From positions 6,339,001 to 6,403,000 of the forward strand of contig NZ_CP133671.1 of assembly GCF_031326345.1 (NCBI RefSeq): DNA of 64,000 bases, read 5' to 3'. Positions 7,366 through 16,105 of the stretch are shown piece after piece. Each line of letters opens with the position of its first letter. Within the stretch, counting starts at the first letter, position 1. The stretch comes from Aureispira sp. CCB-E. GTDB lineage: Bacteria > Bacteroidota > Bacteroidia > Chitinophagales > Saprospiraceae. Below the pieces are notes generated by a model. It was not told where the DNA came from. It did not search any database and was given only the letters and a program-made list of their open reading frames with translations. A program made the position numbers and the translations under genes.

Positions 7366-7767
7366 TTATTTAATAACAGAAGAAAGTTTCACTTTTTTGT
7401 TATTCAAACCTTCTGGTTCGTAAGTGATAGAGTAAGACTTGTGTCCATTAGCATCAACATGCTCTACTCTTCTATACCCACGTTTCGCATTTTTAGCAGC
7501 CTCTATACTTTTTGCATCTTCTACCCATACTTTAGGATCAAAACCAGCAGCTAATTGTTGCTTTAGATACTTAAACGTGCCAATTTTTTCCATATTACGC
7601 AACGCTCTAGTAGTCAATTTCAATTTAATCCAAGCATCAATCTCTCTAACATAAATACGTTTTGTTTGTAGATTTGGATTGAAGCGTCTTCTTGTTCTAC
7701 GCTTTGAGTGAGAAACATTGTTACCTACTAGAGGTTTCGTTCCGGTTAATTGGCATATTTTAGACAT
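7366..7767 (-). CDS. rpmB: 50S ribosomal protein bL28 with C-terminal extension
   Basis: 133-residue bL28. The first 80 or so residues are canonical (MSKICQLTGTKPLVGNNVSH, RRFNPNLQTKRIYV, then TRALRNMEKIGTFKYLK). Bacteroidota bL28 normally ends near residue 80. Here about 50 further basic and aromatic residues follow (KNAKRGYRRVEHVDANGHKS), ending KKVKLSSVIK. The reading frame is continuous and the downstream rpmG spacing is normal, so the extension is genuine rather than a misassembly. It is the first gene of the rpmB-rpmG-DUF4295 transcript. Identity is sure; the role of the tail is unknown. Confidence 0.96.
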   Translation of the reverse strand: MSKICQLTGTKPLVGNNVSHSKRRTRRRFNPNLQTKRIYVREIDAWIKLKLTTRALRNMEKIGTFKYLKQQLAAGFDPKVWVEDAKSIEAAKNAKRGYRRVEHVDANGHKSYSITYEPEGLNNKKVKLSSVIK

Positions 7768-7788
7768 GACTTTCTTCTAATTTAAAAC

Positions 7789-7814
7789 GTCCCGACACTA
7801 AGATTGGACGGGAC
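7789..7814 (-). terminator. Hairpin between tRNA-Arg and rpmB
   Basis: GTCCCG (7789-7794) and CGGGAC (7809-7814) pair, and the minus strand continues GTTTTAAA. It probably ends the tRNA transcript, or sits in the rpmB leader. Confidence 0.5.
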
Positions 7815-7844
7815 TGATTGTTTTATTATTATCTCCTATTTTAG

Positions 7845-7918
7845 TGACTTCAGAGGGAGTCGAACCCCCAACCTTCTGATCCGTAGTCAGATGCTCTATC
7901 CAATTGAGCTATGAAGCC
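7845..7918 (-). tRNA. tRNA-Arg (anticodon ACG)
   Basis: 74-nt cloverleaf on the minus strand. The acceptor stem GGCTTCA pairs with TGAAGTC, with one G.U pair, and the discriminator is A. The D arm reads AGCTCAATTGGATAGAGC. The anticodon stem-loop is TCTGA-CTACGGA-TCAGA with anticodon ACG, and the T arm is GGGGGTTCGACTCCC. CCA is not encoded. It reads CGU and, after A-to-I editing, CGC and CGA. Confidence 0.95.
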
Positions 7919-8177
7919 GGTGCTAATCAGCGAAAAAACCAAGTTTATTTTGTATTGCTTATCTCGCTAAGCGGTTGCAAATATACGCACAGTTTTTAAA
8001 TCTGCAAACTTTTGGCAAAAAAAAATCATTTTTTTTCAAAGTTTTTTTTTGATTGCCCATAAAACCAAATTACTTCTGAGCATACACTTGTCTCATAACA
8101 ACAAGAGGCTGTTTCATTTAGTTCGAAACAACCTCTTTTATTTTATATTTTTTTTAGTTAGGAATCTTAGCAAAAAA

Positions 8178-8600
8178 TTATTCCTTGAAGAACTTTGGTT
8201 TTTCTTGATGTTTCGCTTTGCCTTGTGTAGAATGTTTGCCTTCGACTGTTTTGGTGGCGTGAGGAACCAACATCAATCGTTCTTTGCTAATTAACACCCC
8301 TGTTGCAGAACAGATACCATATGTCTTATTTTTGATGCGAATCAAAGCATACTCTAGATTTCGAATAAACTTTTGTTGACGAGCTGCCAACTTGCTCAAA
8401 TGCTCTCTTTGCCAATTAGAAGCGCCATCATCGAATGTTCCTGCACGATTTTCATCTCCACTATTGTTCAATTCTTGTAATTGGTCCTTCAAATCATCTA
8501 GCTGTTGTCTAGCATCTGCTAATTTTTCATTAATCATGATTTCAAACTCCGCTAAATCTTCATCACTATATCTAGTTCTCTTTTTATTCTCTTCACTCAT
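8178..8600 (-). CDS. DksA/TraR-family protein with degenerate zinc motif
   Basis: 140-residue protein with a long helical hairpin (about residues 12-90; KLADARQQLDDLKDQLQELN, REHLSKLAARQQKFIRNLEY) followed by the DksA/TraR C4 module (KTYGICSATGVLISKERLML). This fold inserts into the RNA polymerase secondary channel and modulates the stringent response. Only Cys97 of the four zinc-binding Cys remains; the others are replaced (CSAT, PHATKTVEG), so it likely folds without zinc. The C-terminal tail is Lys-rich. It stands alone downstream of a long gene-free region. The family is confident; a direct polymerase role is inferred. Confidence 0.85.
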   Translation of the reverse strand: MSEENKKRTRYSDEDLAEFEIMINEKLADARQQLDDLKDQLQELNNSGDENRAGTFDDGASNWQREHLSKLAARQQKFIRNLEYALIRIKNKTYGICSATGVLISKERLMLVPHATKTVEGKHSTQGKAKHQEKPKFFKE

Positions 8601-9292
8601 AGATGTCTATTTTAAGTTCTATAAATAATTTATTTGGGTGATAATTTATATGTTTCATTACAACCTCACTAATTAAACTCTACCAATAGAGCGGTGCTAC
8701 TTTTGAGAGGTTTGTGATTAAAAAAGGATAGACTTACTTCTCTAGAATTATAAATAAGTCAACAATATTTGTAAAAAACAATAAAACAAAACGTTTCACT
8801 TGTTCTACTCTAGTAATGCACAAGAAACGGACAATTATACCGCAAAGTTTCAAAAATTAGAAATTAATTTCATTATTTTTTCATTACCCGACAGTTCATT
8901 TGTGGTCATATTAACTTTACAGCATATTGTTGCAAATAAAACAAAAAGAAGTAAAACCATTCTCCTTCAAATAGTTAACCGAACACAAAAACGACAGTTC
9001 TCTATGGTTAACTGCCTATTATGCATGCAATTTTCTTACCAATTATTATTATCCATAAAATGTACCCTTCCTGACAAAAAGAGACCAAATAGTTACAATA
9101 GCCCTAGTAGTTAAAGAATTTGTTAATTTTATGTTGAGTGCTTGTTATTTTTTTCTATACCCAACAACACCTTTATTTTAACCATTCATGGCAAAAGTTG
9201 TTTTTTTTAATAGGTGTAGAAGTTGTTTAAAAAGCATCTTATTTTTTAAACAACTTCATACAAACTCCCTACAACGATTTTTTTTGTACGCT
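8601..9292. other. Gene-free interval between gltX and the DksA-like gene
   Basis: No convincing gene is present; the one longish plus-strand frame starts at TTG and has no family features. A perfect 15-bp inverted repeat, GAAGTTGTTTAAAAA (9219-9233) and TTTTTAAACAACTTC (9243-9257), lies 36 bp past the gltX stop and probably helps end that transcript. The rest should hold the DksA-like gene's promoter, which I cannot place. Confidence 0.5.
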
Positions 9293-11059
9293 TTAAAGCT
9301 TCTCTTTGATAAACGTTATAAAACTAGACAAACGGTTTAAGGTCTCTTCTTGCCCCAAAATTGCCATTATTTCATAAACACTAGGTCCCCCCATTTCTCC
9401 TGACAAGCCCAATCTAAAAATAGGCAGTACCTCTCCTTTTTTCTCTTCAATTAAAGGTTCTATTGTTTTCTCTAAGTTAGACGCATCAAATGGACTTAAC
9501 GTTGCCAACGCACCCATTAATTTTTTCAACAATGCTTCCAAATCTTCATTCCACTTGTTCAGTACTTTCTTTTGAAAGTTCTTTTGATGTTTGGCAACAA
9601 CCGCCTCCAAATCTAAGTCATGAAAGAAATAATGCCCTTGTATGTAAAAATCTGTTACATAATTGATTCGCATTTTCAGCAATCCTGCTACAGCATTCAA
9701 TTTCTCTTCAGGCATTTGAACACCTTTTGACTCCAAATCAACACGCACCAAATTTACCAAATCGGCGTTCTCCATTTGTGCCAAATACTGTTTGTTGAAC
9801 CAATTGGCTTTTTCAAAATTAAATCGTGCTCCCGAAGAAGAAACTCGATCCATACTAAACCCATCAATCATTTCTTTTTTAGAATAGATTTCTTGTTCTG
9901 TTCCATCATTCCAACCCAACAACGCTAAAATATTCAAAACAGCTTCTGACAAAAAGCCCCATTCTTTAAACCCTCTAAAGCTATCCGCTTGAGTTTGACC
10001 AATCCAATCTAAAGGAAATACAGGCATTCCTAAACGGTCCCCATCTCGCTTACTTAATTTACCATACATACTACTACGCAAGAAAGTCTTTACTTCCTTC
10101 TGCAAATTAGAATCTTTCTTCTCGTTGATTCGAATGCGCTCAGATACATTTTTAAAATCTTGCAACAGTGGCTGGATAATTTTAGCCACTTGCTCTTTTT
10201 TAGGAGCATAGGCTTCATGTTTGAGTACAAAATCTTCTGTAAAACGCTCGGTAAACGACTGTATGGTTTTCTTATTCAAATAAGCAGTTGGTTCTGGTTT
10301 TAGAATTAGAGGCAAATGTGCAAAAGTAGGCATCGCATCTCCCCACCCCAGAAACTGATACAACAACACATGCAGAGGCGTTGATGGCAACCACTCTTCT
10401 CCTCGAATAACATGCGTAATTTTCATGTGATAATCATCGACAATATTGGCTAGATGATACGTTGGCATCCCGTCATTTTTTAACATGACTTTGTCGTCCA
10501 TTTCAGCACAATTAAATGTCACGACACCACGAACCATATCCTCAAAGGTCACATTACCTTCTCCAGGGATCATTACTCGAACAACTTCTGGCGCTCCCCC
10601 TTTGACCAAAGAAGCACACTCCTCTTTTGACAAAGTCAAAGAGTTTTTCATTTGCATACGTGTAACAGCATCATATTTGAATTTGGTTCCTTGCGCTTCT
10701 GCTGCTTCTCTAGCTGCTTTTAACTCTTCCTCCGTATCATAAGCATAATAACCATACCCGTTTGCAATCAGTTGCTCTGCAAATTTTTTGTAAATACCAG
10801 TTTCTTTGCGTTCCGACTGACGATAAGGACCATAAGGACCTCCTTTGGCAGGGCTTTCATCAAACTCTAAGCCTAACCATTCTAAGGCATCTATAATATA
10901 CTGCTCTGCTCCTTCTACATAACGAGTTTGGTCGGTATCTTCTATTCTTAAGACAAAAGTTCCTCCATGTTTTTTAGCTAATAAGTAATTGTACAACGCT
11001 GTACGGACTCCGCCTATATGCAAGGCGCCTGTTGGACTTGGCGCAAAACGAACACGCAT
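9293..11059 (-). CDS. gltX: Glutamyl-tRNA synthetase
   Basis: Class I aminoacyl-tRNA synthetase of 588 residues charging tRNA-Glu. The HIGH-type motif lies in RFAPSPTGALHIGGVRTALY, followed by RIEDTDQTR. The KMSKS-type loop is GKLSKRDGDRLG at about residue 333. Bacteroidota GltX is usually about 505 residues. The surplus is an insertion of about 75 residues (about 253-330) directly before KLSKRDG, charged and helical (ERFTEDFVLKHEAY, KKDSNLQKEVKTFLRSS). Both catalytic motifs and the anticodon-binding C-terminal half are intact, so the enzyme should be active. It is monocistronic. Identity is certain; the insertion is unexplained. Confidence 0.97.
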   Translation of the reverse strand: MRVRFAPSPTGALHIGGVRTALYNYLLAKKHGGTFVLRIEDTDQTRYVEGAEQYIIDALEWLGLEFDESPAKGGPYGPYRQSERKETGIYKKFAEQLIANGYGYYAYDTEEELKAAREAAEAQGTKFKYDAVTRMQMKNSLTLSKEECASLVKGGAPEVVRVMIPGEGNVTFEDMVRGVVTFNCAEMDDKVMLKNDGMPTYHLANIVDDYHMKITHVIRGEEWLPSTPLHVLLYQFLGWGDAMPTFAHLPLILKPEPTAYLNKKTIQSFTERFTEDFVLKHEAYAPKKEQVAKIIQPLLQDFKNVSERIRINEKKDSNLQKEVKTFLRSSMYGKLSKRDGDRLGMPVFPLDWIGQTQADSFRGFKEWGFLSEAVLNILALLGWNDGTEQEIYSKKEMIDGFSMDRVSSSGARFNFEKANWFNKQYLAQMENADLVNLVRVDLESKGVQMPEEKLNAVAGLLKMRINYVTDFYIQGHYFFHDLDLEAVVAKHQKNFQKKVLNKWNEDLEALLKKLMGALATLSPFDASNLEKTIEPLIEEKKGEVLPIFRLGLSGEMGGPSVYEIMAILGQEETLNRLSSFITFIKEKL

Positions 11060-11483
11060 GTTAAATCTATTTTATTGGTTATGAATGAATCAATAATCTG
11101 TTCAAAAAATAATACTAAAAACTGAGTTTACTTTTAGTCCTAATCAAAGAACAAAAAGAAATACAGTTTAGCCACACTGTTACTTTTTGGTACTTTAGTA
11201 TTTTCTCTGAATGCTTACTTAAGCAACAACAAGCTGATCATATTGTTCTTGGCTACACTTAAAGATTCGAGAACACAAGTAGACAAAAAACTATTCTATC
11301 AATGCAAGTAGTTTTGGGTTCACATTTTTTGAATGATTATTGGAACTATCAACCCTTCAGTAGGTCAAATAATTCCTTAAAACGCTGCAAAGGTACAAAA
11401 AAATAGGCACAAATAGAATGTGCCTAAAGAGTTTTACAGAATATCAATGCTTCTGTTTTGTTATAATTTGCCAATCGTTTATT
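11060..11483. other. Gene-free interval upstream of gltX
   Basis: No gene seen on either strand. TTTTCTCTGAATGCTTACTTA around 11210-11232 resembles the right end of family B elements and may be a decayed copy. Confidence 0.3.
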
Positions 11484-12611
11484 TTATTGATCCGATTGTG
11501 TAAATAGAGGTTCTGTGCCTCGTGTATTAACTTTGATTACTCTATAATTATCCAATATAGCCACAAAATTATCATCATCTTCCCAAATCATAGCATAGGC
11601 ATAATCTACTAAGTCTCGGTTAAAAATTCGATGGCATTTGCTGTCTCGTCGAGCACTCATAAGATATAATAATCCCGACTGATCATTGACCAGAAATTGA
11701 GTACCATCAGGACTCAATGCAGGCAAAGGCGTCCATGCGGTACAAGAATGTTCCGCCTGTCCTACAAAACGCACCCCTCGCTTCCCTTGAAAATCGACGG
11801 TATAATCATGTTCCAAATGCGCATCAAATCGATGAATTTTAATTTTTCCATTGGTATCTTTTACAATCCAATACTCATTGTTTTTGGGATTTGAAAAGAC
11901 TTCTGACATTTGAAATCGATGCACAACTTCATGTATAATTTCTTTCGTTTTAAAGTTCAACTTACTCAATCGCTTGCTGTTACTCTCTGCAATAATAACA
12001 TGTTCATTATCATAACGAGACAAACACAATCCATCTATAAAATCAAAATCTCCTCCTTCTGGTTTGCCAAAAGAATATTCTAATTCTCCTTGTTCGTTCA
12101 TAACAAAAATTTTATCAGAATTATTGGCAAGGATATGACCATTGTTTGTCCATAACAAATCTGATAAATAAGCATCGCCATATACGGGCTCACCAATCAT
12201 CTCACCAGTTGCCGCATCAAAAATGGCAATCGACTTATTTTTAGAACTCGCTGCTAGTTTGGTTTTGTCAGGACTCAAAGCCACAGACCTTCCATATCCG
12301 TTGATCCGATACAATTGGTTCCCATCCCAATCTCTGGCAACTATAAACGTTTTCCACGAGGCACAAAATCCATTGTTTAAACGATGCAACCGAAAGTCCC
12401 CCTTTACAGAAGAATAAGTAAATTTATACTCTTCTGGAATCACATGGTATTCCTCTCCATCGTCTACATAATCATTTGGGTAGGCTGCTACTTGGTCTGT
12501 ATTTGTCTTAGTGTTGTTATATTCTTCCATCGAAGCCCCTGGAACCATTTCATTTAATTTGTCTTCAAGCATTGATTTCAACTTCGATTTTATTTTGTCA
12601 AAGAAACTCAT
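11484..12611 (-). CDS. WD40-like beta-propeller protein
   Basis: 375-residue protein without a signal peptide. It starts with a short amphipathic Lys/Glu-rich segment (MSFFDKIKSKLKSMLEDKLN). From about residue 65 it has propeller-type blades: VALSPDKTKLAASSKNKSIA, IFDAATGEMIGEP, LLWTNNGHILANNSDKIFVM, and ALSPDGTQFLVNDQSGLLYL. The SPDGT and NN-type turns are typical of WD40/YVTN sheets. Such propellers act as protein-binding platforms; no catalytic motif is seen. It stands alone, with more than 300 bp gene-free on each side. The fold is fairly confident, function unknown. Confidence 0.7.
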   Translation of the reverse strand: MSFFDKIKSKLKSMLEDKLNEMVPGASMEEYNNTKTNTDQVAAYPNDYVDDGEEYHVIPEEYKFTYSSVKGDFRLHRLNNGFCASWKTFIVARDWDGNQLYRINGYGRSVALSPDKTKLAASSKNKSIAIFDAATGEMIGEPVYGDAYLSDLLWTNNGHILANNSDKIFVMNEQGELEYSFGKPEGGDFDFIDGLCLSRYDNEHVIIAESNSKRLSKLNFKTKEIIHEVVHRFQMSEVFSNPKNNEYWIVKDTNGKIKIHRFDAHLEHDYTVDFQGKRGVRFVGQAEHSCTAWTPLPALSPDGTQFLVNDQSGLLYLMSARRDSKCHRIFNRDLVDYAYAMIWEDDDNFVAILDNYRVIKVNTRGTEPLFTQSDQ

Positions 12612-12912
12612 CTCTATTGGTTTATTTTTTATAAAAATTATATTTCGACGCTATCCCCACAAAAAAGAACAGCATTCAATGTAAGCTTATCTATTGATTA
12701 TCAAAAGTCTTCTTTTTATACATATTCATATATTCACCTCTACCCAAACTAACACAAACAACTATTTATCAACCACATAACCTTCAATAAACAATAAAAT
12801 TCAATCTATAAACTTCTAAAAATAATATTTTCATAAAAAAACGAACTAGGAAGGAACTAAATCTCCCTGTTTTTCATTTCATTAATTCATCTTTCAATAA
12901 AAACGCTATCGC
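12612..12912. other. Gene-free divergent promoter interval
   Basis: AT-rich DNA between divergent genes. It should hold both promoters, but I see no clear TAnnTTTG box, hairpin or repeat. Confidence 0.4.
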
Positions 12913-13467
12913 ATGAATATCATTGTCAAAAGCCGTCGAAATGCTACTAGAACATTGGAGAAAAATTTTCCTAATGCAATTATTCTAGACTTAACATCGA
13001 AGGCAGATGAGCCATGGATTAAATTCAGTCCTTTTTATCCATTGGAAGAAATTCCTATTCCTTTTTCGGGAGACAAAACAGGTGCTTCAGTAGAAGGGAT
13101 TTGGCAAGGTTTAAAGGTTTTTGAAACAACAGGAATAGATGCTAAAAAATTTGAAAATAGAACGCTAAAAGGGCTAAAACGCACGATAAGAAAATTTGGA
13201 CAGGTACTGGGGCATCAAAAGGGACTTGATTCGACAGAGTTGCTTTCTTATATCGAGGCTCGAAAACAAATTTATGCTCCAATGTATCTTTGGGTATTGA
13301 AAAATAAACTTCAAAAAGAAGTTGAACAACTTAAGCAATTAGCTCAACAACATGACACCATTGTGCTATTAGACTACGAAACCAATGGAGATATTAACGA
13401 CCCAAATAAACCTTTGTCTCATGCCTTCTTAGTCAAACACTATATAGAAGGCAATTTCCCAATTTAA
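12913..13467 (+). CDS. Conserved protein of unknown function (DUF6939-like)
   Basis: 184-residue soluble protein. Distinct conserved-looking blocks are MNIIVKSRRN near the start, then PWIKFSPFYP, IPIPFSG, SVEGIWQGLKVFE (about residues 60-75), RTIRKFGQVLGHQKG, YIEARKQIYAPMYLWVL, and a closing IVLLDYETNGDI with PLSHAFLVKHYIEG. I associate this pattern with an uncharacterised family (DUF6939, from memory, not verified). The invariant-looking Trp, His and Asp residues hint at a nucleotide- or nucleic-acid-processing enzyme, which is speculation. It ends 94 bp before the glnS start on the same strand and may share its transcript. Confidence 0.65.
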   Translation: MNIIVKSRRNATRTLEKNFPNAIILDLTSKADEPWIKFSPFYPLEEIPIPFSGDKTGASVEGIWQGLKVFETTGIDAKKFENRTLKGLKRTIRKFGQVLGHQKGLDSTELLSYIEARKQIYAPMYLWVLKNKLQKEVEQLKQLAQQHDTIVLLDYETNGDINDPNKPLSHAFLVKHYIEGNFPI

Positions 13468-13561
13468 GAATTGGACTTTTCATATACAACTCTAATAAAA
13501 AAGTTCTAACTTTAGGGCTTTGAAAAATAAGCCGATTATTAAAAATAATAGACTGCGTAAA

Positions 13562-15268
13562 ATGAGTCATAAAAATAACGATGCGCCAAAGACAGAATCT
13601 TTGAATTTCATTGAGCGAATCATAGAAGAACACAACGAAACTGGAAAATTTGACAACCGAGTATTAACCCGTTTCCCTCCTGAACCCAATGGATATTTAC
13701 ACATTGGACATGCCAAAGCTATCTGCATTAATTTTGGAATTGCACAAAAATATGGAGGTAAGACTAATTTACGTTTTGACGATACCAATCCACTAACAGA
13801 AGAAACTCGTTTTGTAAATTCTATCCAAGAGGACATCAAATGGTTGGGATTTGAATGGGAAAAACTCTTATTTACTTCCGACTACTTCGATACTTTATAC
13901 GAGTATGCCTTGAAACTCATCAAGGATGGATTGGCTTATGTTGATTTTTCTACTCCTAAAGTAATGGATGACGAAAAGAAAAAAGGTCAAGAAAGCAAAT
14001 ATAGAAATAGTACGGTAGAAGAAAATCTAGCTGAGTTTGATAAAATGAAAAATGGTGCCTACGAAGAAGGCACTTGTGTGCTGCGCCTTAAAATTGATAT
14101 GCAAGCAGACAATCGTCAGATGCGTGATCCTGTTATTTATCGTATTCTAAAAACACCACATCACCGCACAGGGGATAAATGGTGCATCTATCCAATGTAC
14201 GACTGGGCTCATGGTCAATCGGATTCTATTGAACGTATTACGCATTCGTTGTGCTCTTTGGAATTTGAAAACCACCGTCCACTATACAACTGGTGTCAAG
14301 AAAAATTAGAAATTTATCGTTCTCAACAAATTGAATTTTCACGCCTTAATTTAGACTATACAGTTACCAGCAAACGTAAATTAAAAGAATTAATTGAACT
14401 GGGCTTGGTTCAAGACTGGGATGATCCTCGTATGCCTACGCTTTCGGGGATGCGTCGCAGAGGCTATACGCCTGCTGCCATTCGAGATTTTATTGATCGA
14501 GCAGGAGTTTCCAAAAGAGACCAATATTTGGCTCTATCATCTTTAGAAGGAAGTGTCCGAGATGACCTAAACAAACATGCTCCTAGGGTTATGGGGGTAT
14601 TAAATCCGCTCAAAGTAGTCATTACCAACTACCCCGAAGGAACAACAGAAAACTTGGAAGTTGACTACCATCAAAAAGATGAAAGCATGGGAAGTCGTAC
14701 CATTCCTTTTTCTCGTGAGGTCTATATTGAAAAAGAAGATTTTGCAATTGAGGCCAATCGCAAATGGCGTCGCTTAGCTCCTGGAAAAGATGTTCGTTTA
14801 AAAGGAGCTTATATTGTTCATTGCACCGATTTCAAAACGGATGAAAATGGAGCCGTTGTAGAAGTGCATTGTACCTATTATGAGAATAGCCGCTCAGGAC
14901 AAGATACTAGTGGAATTAAAGCTGGAGTGATTCATTGGGTATCTATCGAACACGCTGTTCCTGCTCAAGTGCATTTATACGATCGCCTATTTAGCGACCA
15001 AAATCCAACGGGACACAAGAAAAAAGGTGTCAATGAAAAAGGAGAAGAAATTGAAGTAAGTATTGACTTCAAAACATTCTTAAATCCAAATTCTTTAAAA
15101 ACTGTTTCGGCTTATTTAGAGCCTAGTTTAGTTAATGCTCAACCTAGCGATTCATTCCAATTCATGCGTTTAGGGTATTTTTGCGTTGATAAAGATTCTA
15201 CCAAAGATAATTTAATCTTTAACCGATCTGTGACACTCAAGGATTCTTGGGCAAAGCAAAAAAAATAA
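13562..15268 (+). CDS. glnS: Glutaminyl-tRNA synthetase
   Basis: Class I synthetase of 568 residues charging tRNA-Gln. The signature PPEPNGYLHIGHAKAI is at about residues 39-54, DDTNP follows, and the KMSKS-type loop is seen as VTSKRKL. The C-terminal beta-barrel anticodon-binding domains run to the end. The ATG at 13562 (MSHKNNDAPKTESLNFIERI) is chosen over a TTG 42 bp upstream. GlnS presence means tRNA-Gln can be charged directly rather than only through amidation. Length is normal. A hairpin terminator and two repeat elements follow. Confidence 0.97.
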   Translation: MSHKNNDAPKTESLNFIERIIEEHNETGKFDNRVLTRFPPEPNGYLHIGHAKAICINFGIAQKYGGKTNLRFDDTNPLTEETRFVNSIQEDIKWLGFEWEKLLFTSDYFDTLYEYALKLIKDGLAYVDFSTPKVMDDEKKKGQESKYRNSTVEENLAEFDKMKNGAYEEGTCVLRLKIDMQADNRQMRDPVIYRILKTPHHRTGDKWCIYPMYDWAHGQSDSIERITHSLCSLEFENHRPLYNWCQEKLEIYRSQQIEFSRLNLDYTVTSKRKLKELIELGLVQDWDDPRMPTLSGMRRRGYTPAAIRDFIDRAGVSKRDQYLALSSLEGSVRDDLNKHAPRVMGVLNPLKVVITNYPEGTTENLEVDYHQKDESMGSRTIPFSREVYIEKEDFAIEANRKWRRLAPGKDVRLKGAYIVHCTDFKTDENGAVVEVHCTYYENSRSGQDTSGIKAGVIHWVSIEHAVPAQVHLYDRLFSDQNPTGHKKKGVNEKGEEIEVSIDFKTFLNPNSLKTVSAYLEPSLVNAQPSDSFQFMRLGYFCVDKDSTKDNLIFNRSVTLKDSWAKQKK

Positions 15269-15277
15269 ATTCAACAA

Positions 15278-15339
15278 TAAGTAATCGTTCAAAAAAAATA
15301 ACAAGTAAAATGGGATTATTTTTTCTGAACGATTACTTA
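15278..15339. repeat. Family B inverted-repeat element, copy B1 (minimal)
   Basis: TAAGTAATCGTTCA (15278-15291) and TGAACGATTACTTA (15326-15339) are a perfect 14-bp inverted repeat with an AT-rich centre. It is the shortest and most symmetric copy of the family. Confidence 0.6.
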
Positions 15340-15348
15340 AAAGATAAA

Positions 15349-15384
15349 AGGTTTAGCAATGAACATATTGCTAAACCTTTTTTT
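15349..15384 (+). terminator. Terminator of glnS
   Basis: AGGTTTAGCAAT (15349-15360) pairs with ATTGCTAAACCT (15367-15378) and runs into a T tract. Confidence 0.88.
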
Positions 15385-15412
15385 CTTTATAAAGAGTCAT
15401 CTTCTAATTCTT

Positions 15413-15558
15413 TACTCCGTTGAAACCATGCAGTAGCTGCGCTGCTACTACGTGGTACCATGTGAGTGCTTCGCAGTTGATTATCTGCAAGATGCTTTTT
15501 TATGTTTTTACTTCGTGAGCCTACGGGTTTGTAGAAAAACTAAAAAAGCAACGGAGTA
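15413..15558. repeat. Family A inverted-repeat element, copy A2
   Basis: Ends TACTCCGTTG (15413-15422) and CAACGGAGTA (15549-15558) are perfect inverted repeats. The interior shares GTGAGTGCTTCGCAGTTGAT with A1 (two mismatches) and holds the GATGCTTTTTTATGTTTTTA word of A3. It fills the space between two convergent genes. Confidence 0.7.
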
Positions 15559-15568
15559 TTACTAATTA

Positions 15569-16105
15569 TTACAAACAATTTAACAACTCTTTTGCTTGCA
15601 AATGATAATTTCCTCTGCTATCAACAATTTCTTGTAGCAATGGTTTTACGTTATCCCACTGCTCGTATTTTACATTCAATAAGGCTAAGAACCAAGCAGC
15701 ATCCATAGAGAAAATAGATGCCTTAAATCCATAAACAGTAGACAAGTGTTCTTGTGCCAAGCTGTATTCCTCTTTTTGCAGATAAATGATGCCCATTCTC
15801 AACAAAAGTTCCATATTACTAGGATCTTGTTTGAGTAATTCCTGATACTCTGCCAATGCGGACAGTTCGTCCCCTGCTGCAAACATTTGGTCGATTGCTG
15901 CAATTTGTTCGTTGACCGAACGCTGTTCTTCCACTTCTTTCTCCAACGTAGAAACAACTCCTCGATGTGTATAAAGCGATAAATCTACCTGATGGATATA
16001 ATGATATGCTTTATTAGAAATTGAAGAAGCATTCCAATAAGCATAACTAGATCCCATTAAGAGTATAATGAATATACTTATAATAATAAGTGTTGTTTTT
16101 GTCAT
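15569..16105 (-). CDS. Membrane-anchored TPR-like protein
   Basis: 178-residue protein with one N-terminal membrane segment (TTLIIISIFIILLMGSSYAY, no clear cleavage site). A charged linker leads into TPR-like helices at about residues 80-165 (ALAEYQELLKQDPSNMELLL, EEYSLAQEHLSTVYGF, WDNVKPLLQEIVDSRGNYHL). It probably displays a protein-binding domain in the periplasm. It stands alone, converging on glnS, with 745 bp gene-free upstream. Family-level call only. Confidence 0.7.
   Translation of the reverse strand: MTKTTLIIISIFIILLMGSSYAYWNASSISNKAYHYIHQVDLSLYTHRGVVSTLEKEVEEQRSVNEQIAAIDQMFAAGDELSALAEYQELLKQDPSNMELLLRMGIIYLQKEEYSLAQEHLSTVYGFKASIFSMDAAWFLALLNVKYEQWDNVKPLLQEIVDSRGNYHLQAKELLNCL

Noticed and set aside
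8800-9114. A 104-codon plus-strand open frame between the DksA-like gene and gltX
   Set aside because: It starts at TTG, has no family features, signal peptide or promoter, and looks like random AT-rich sequence.
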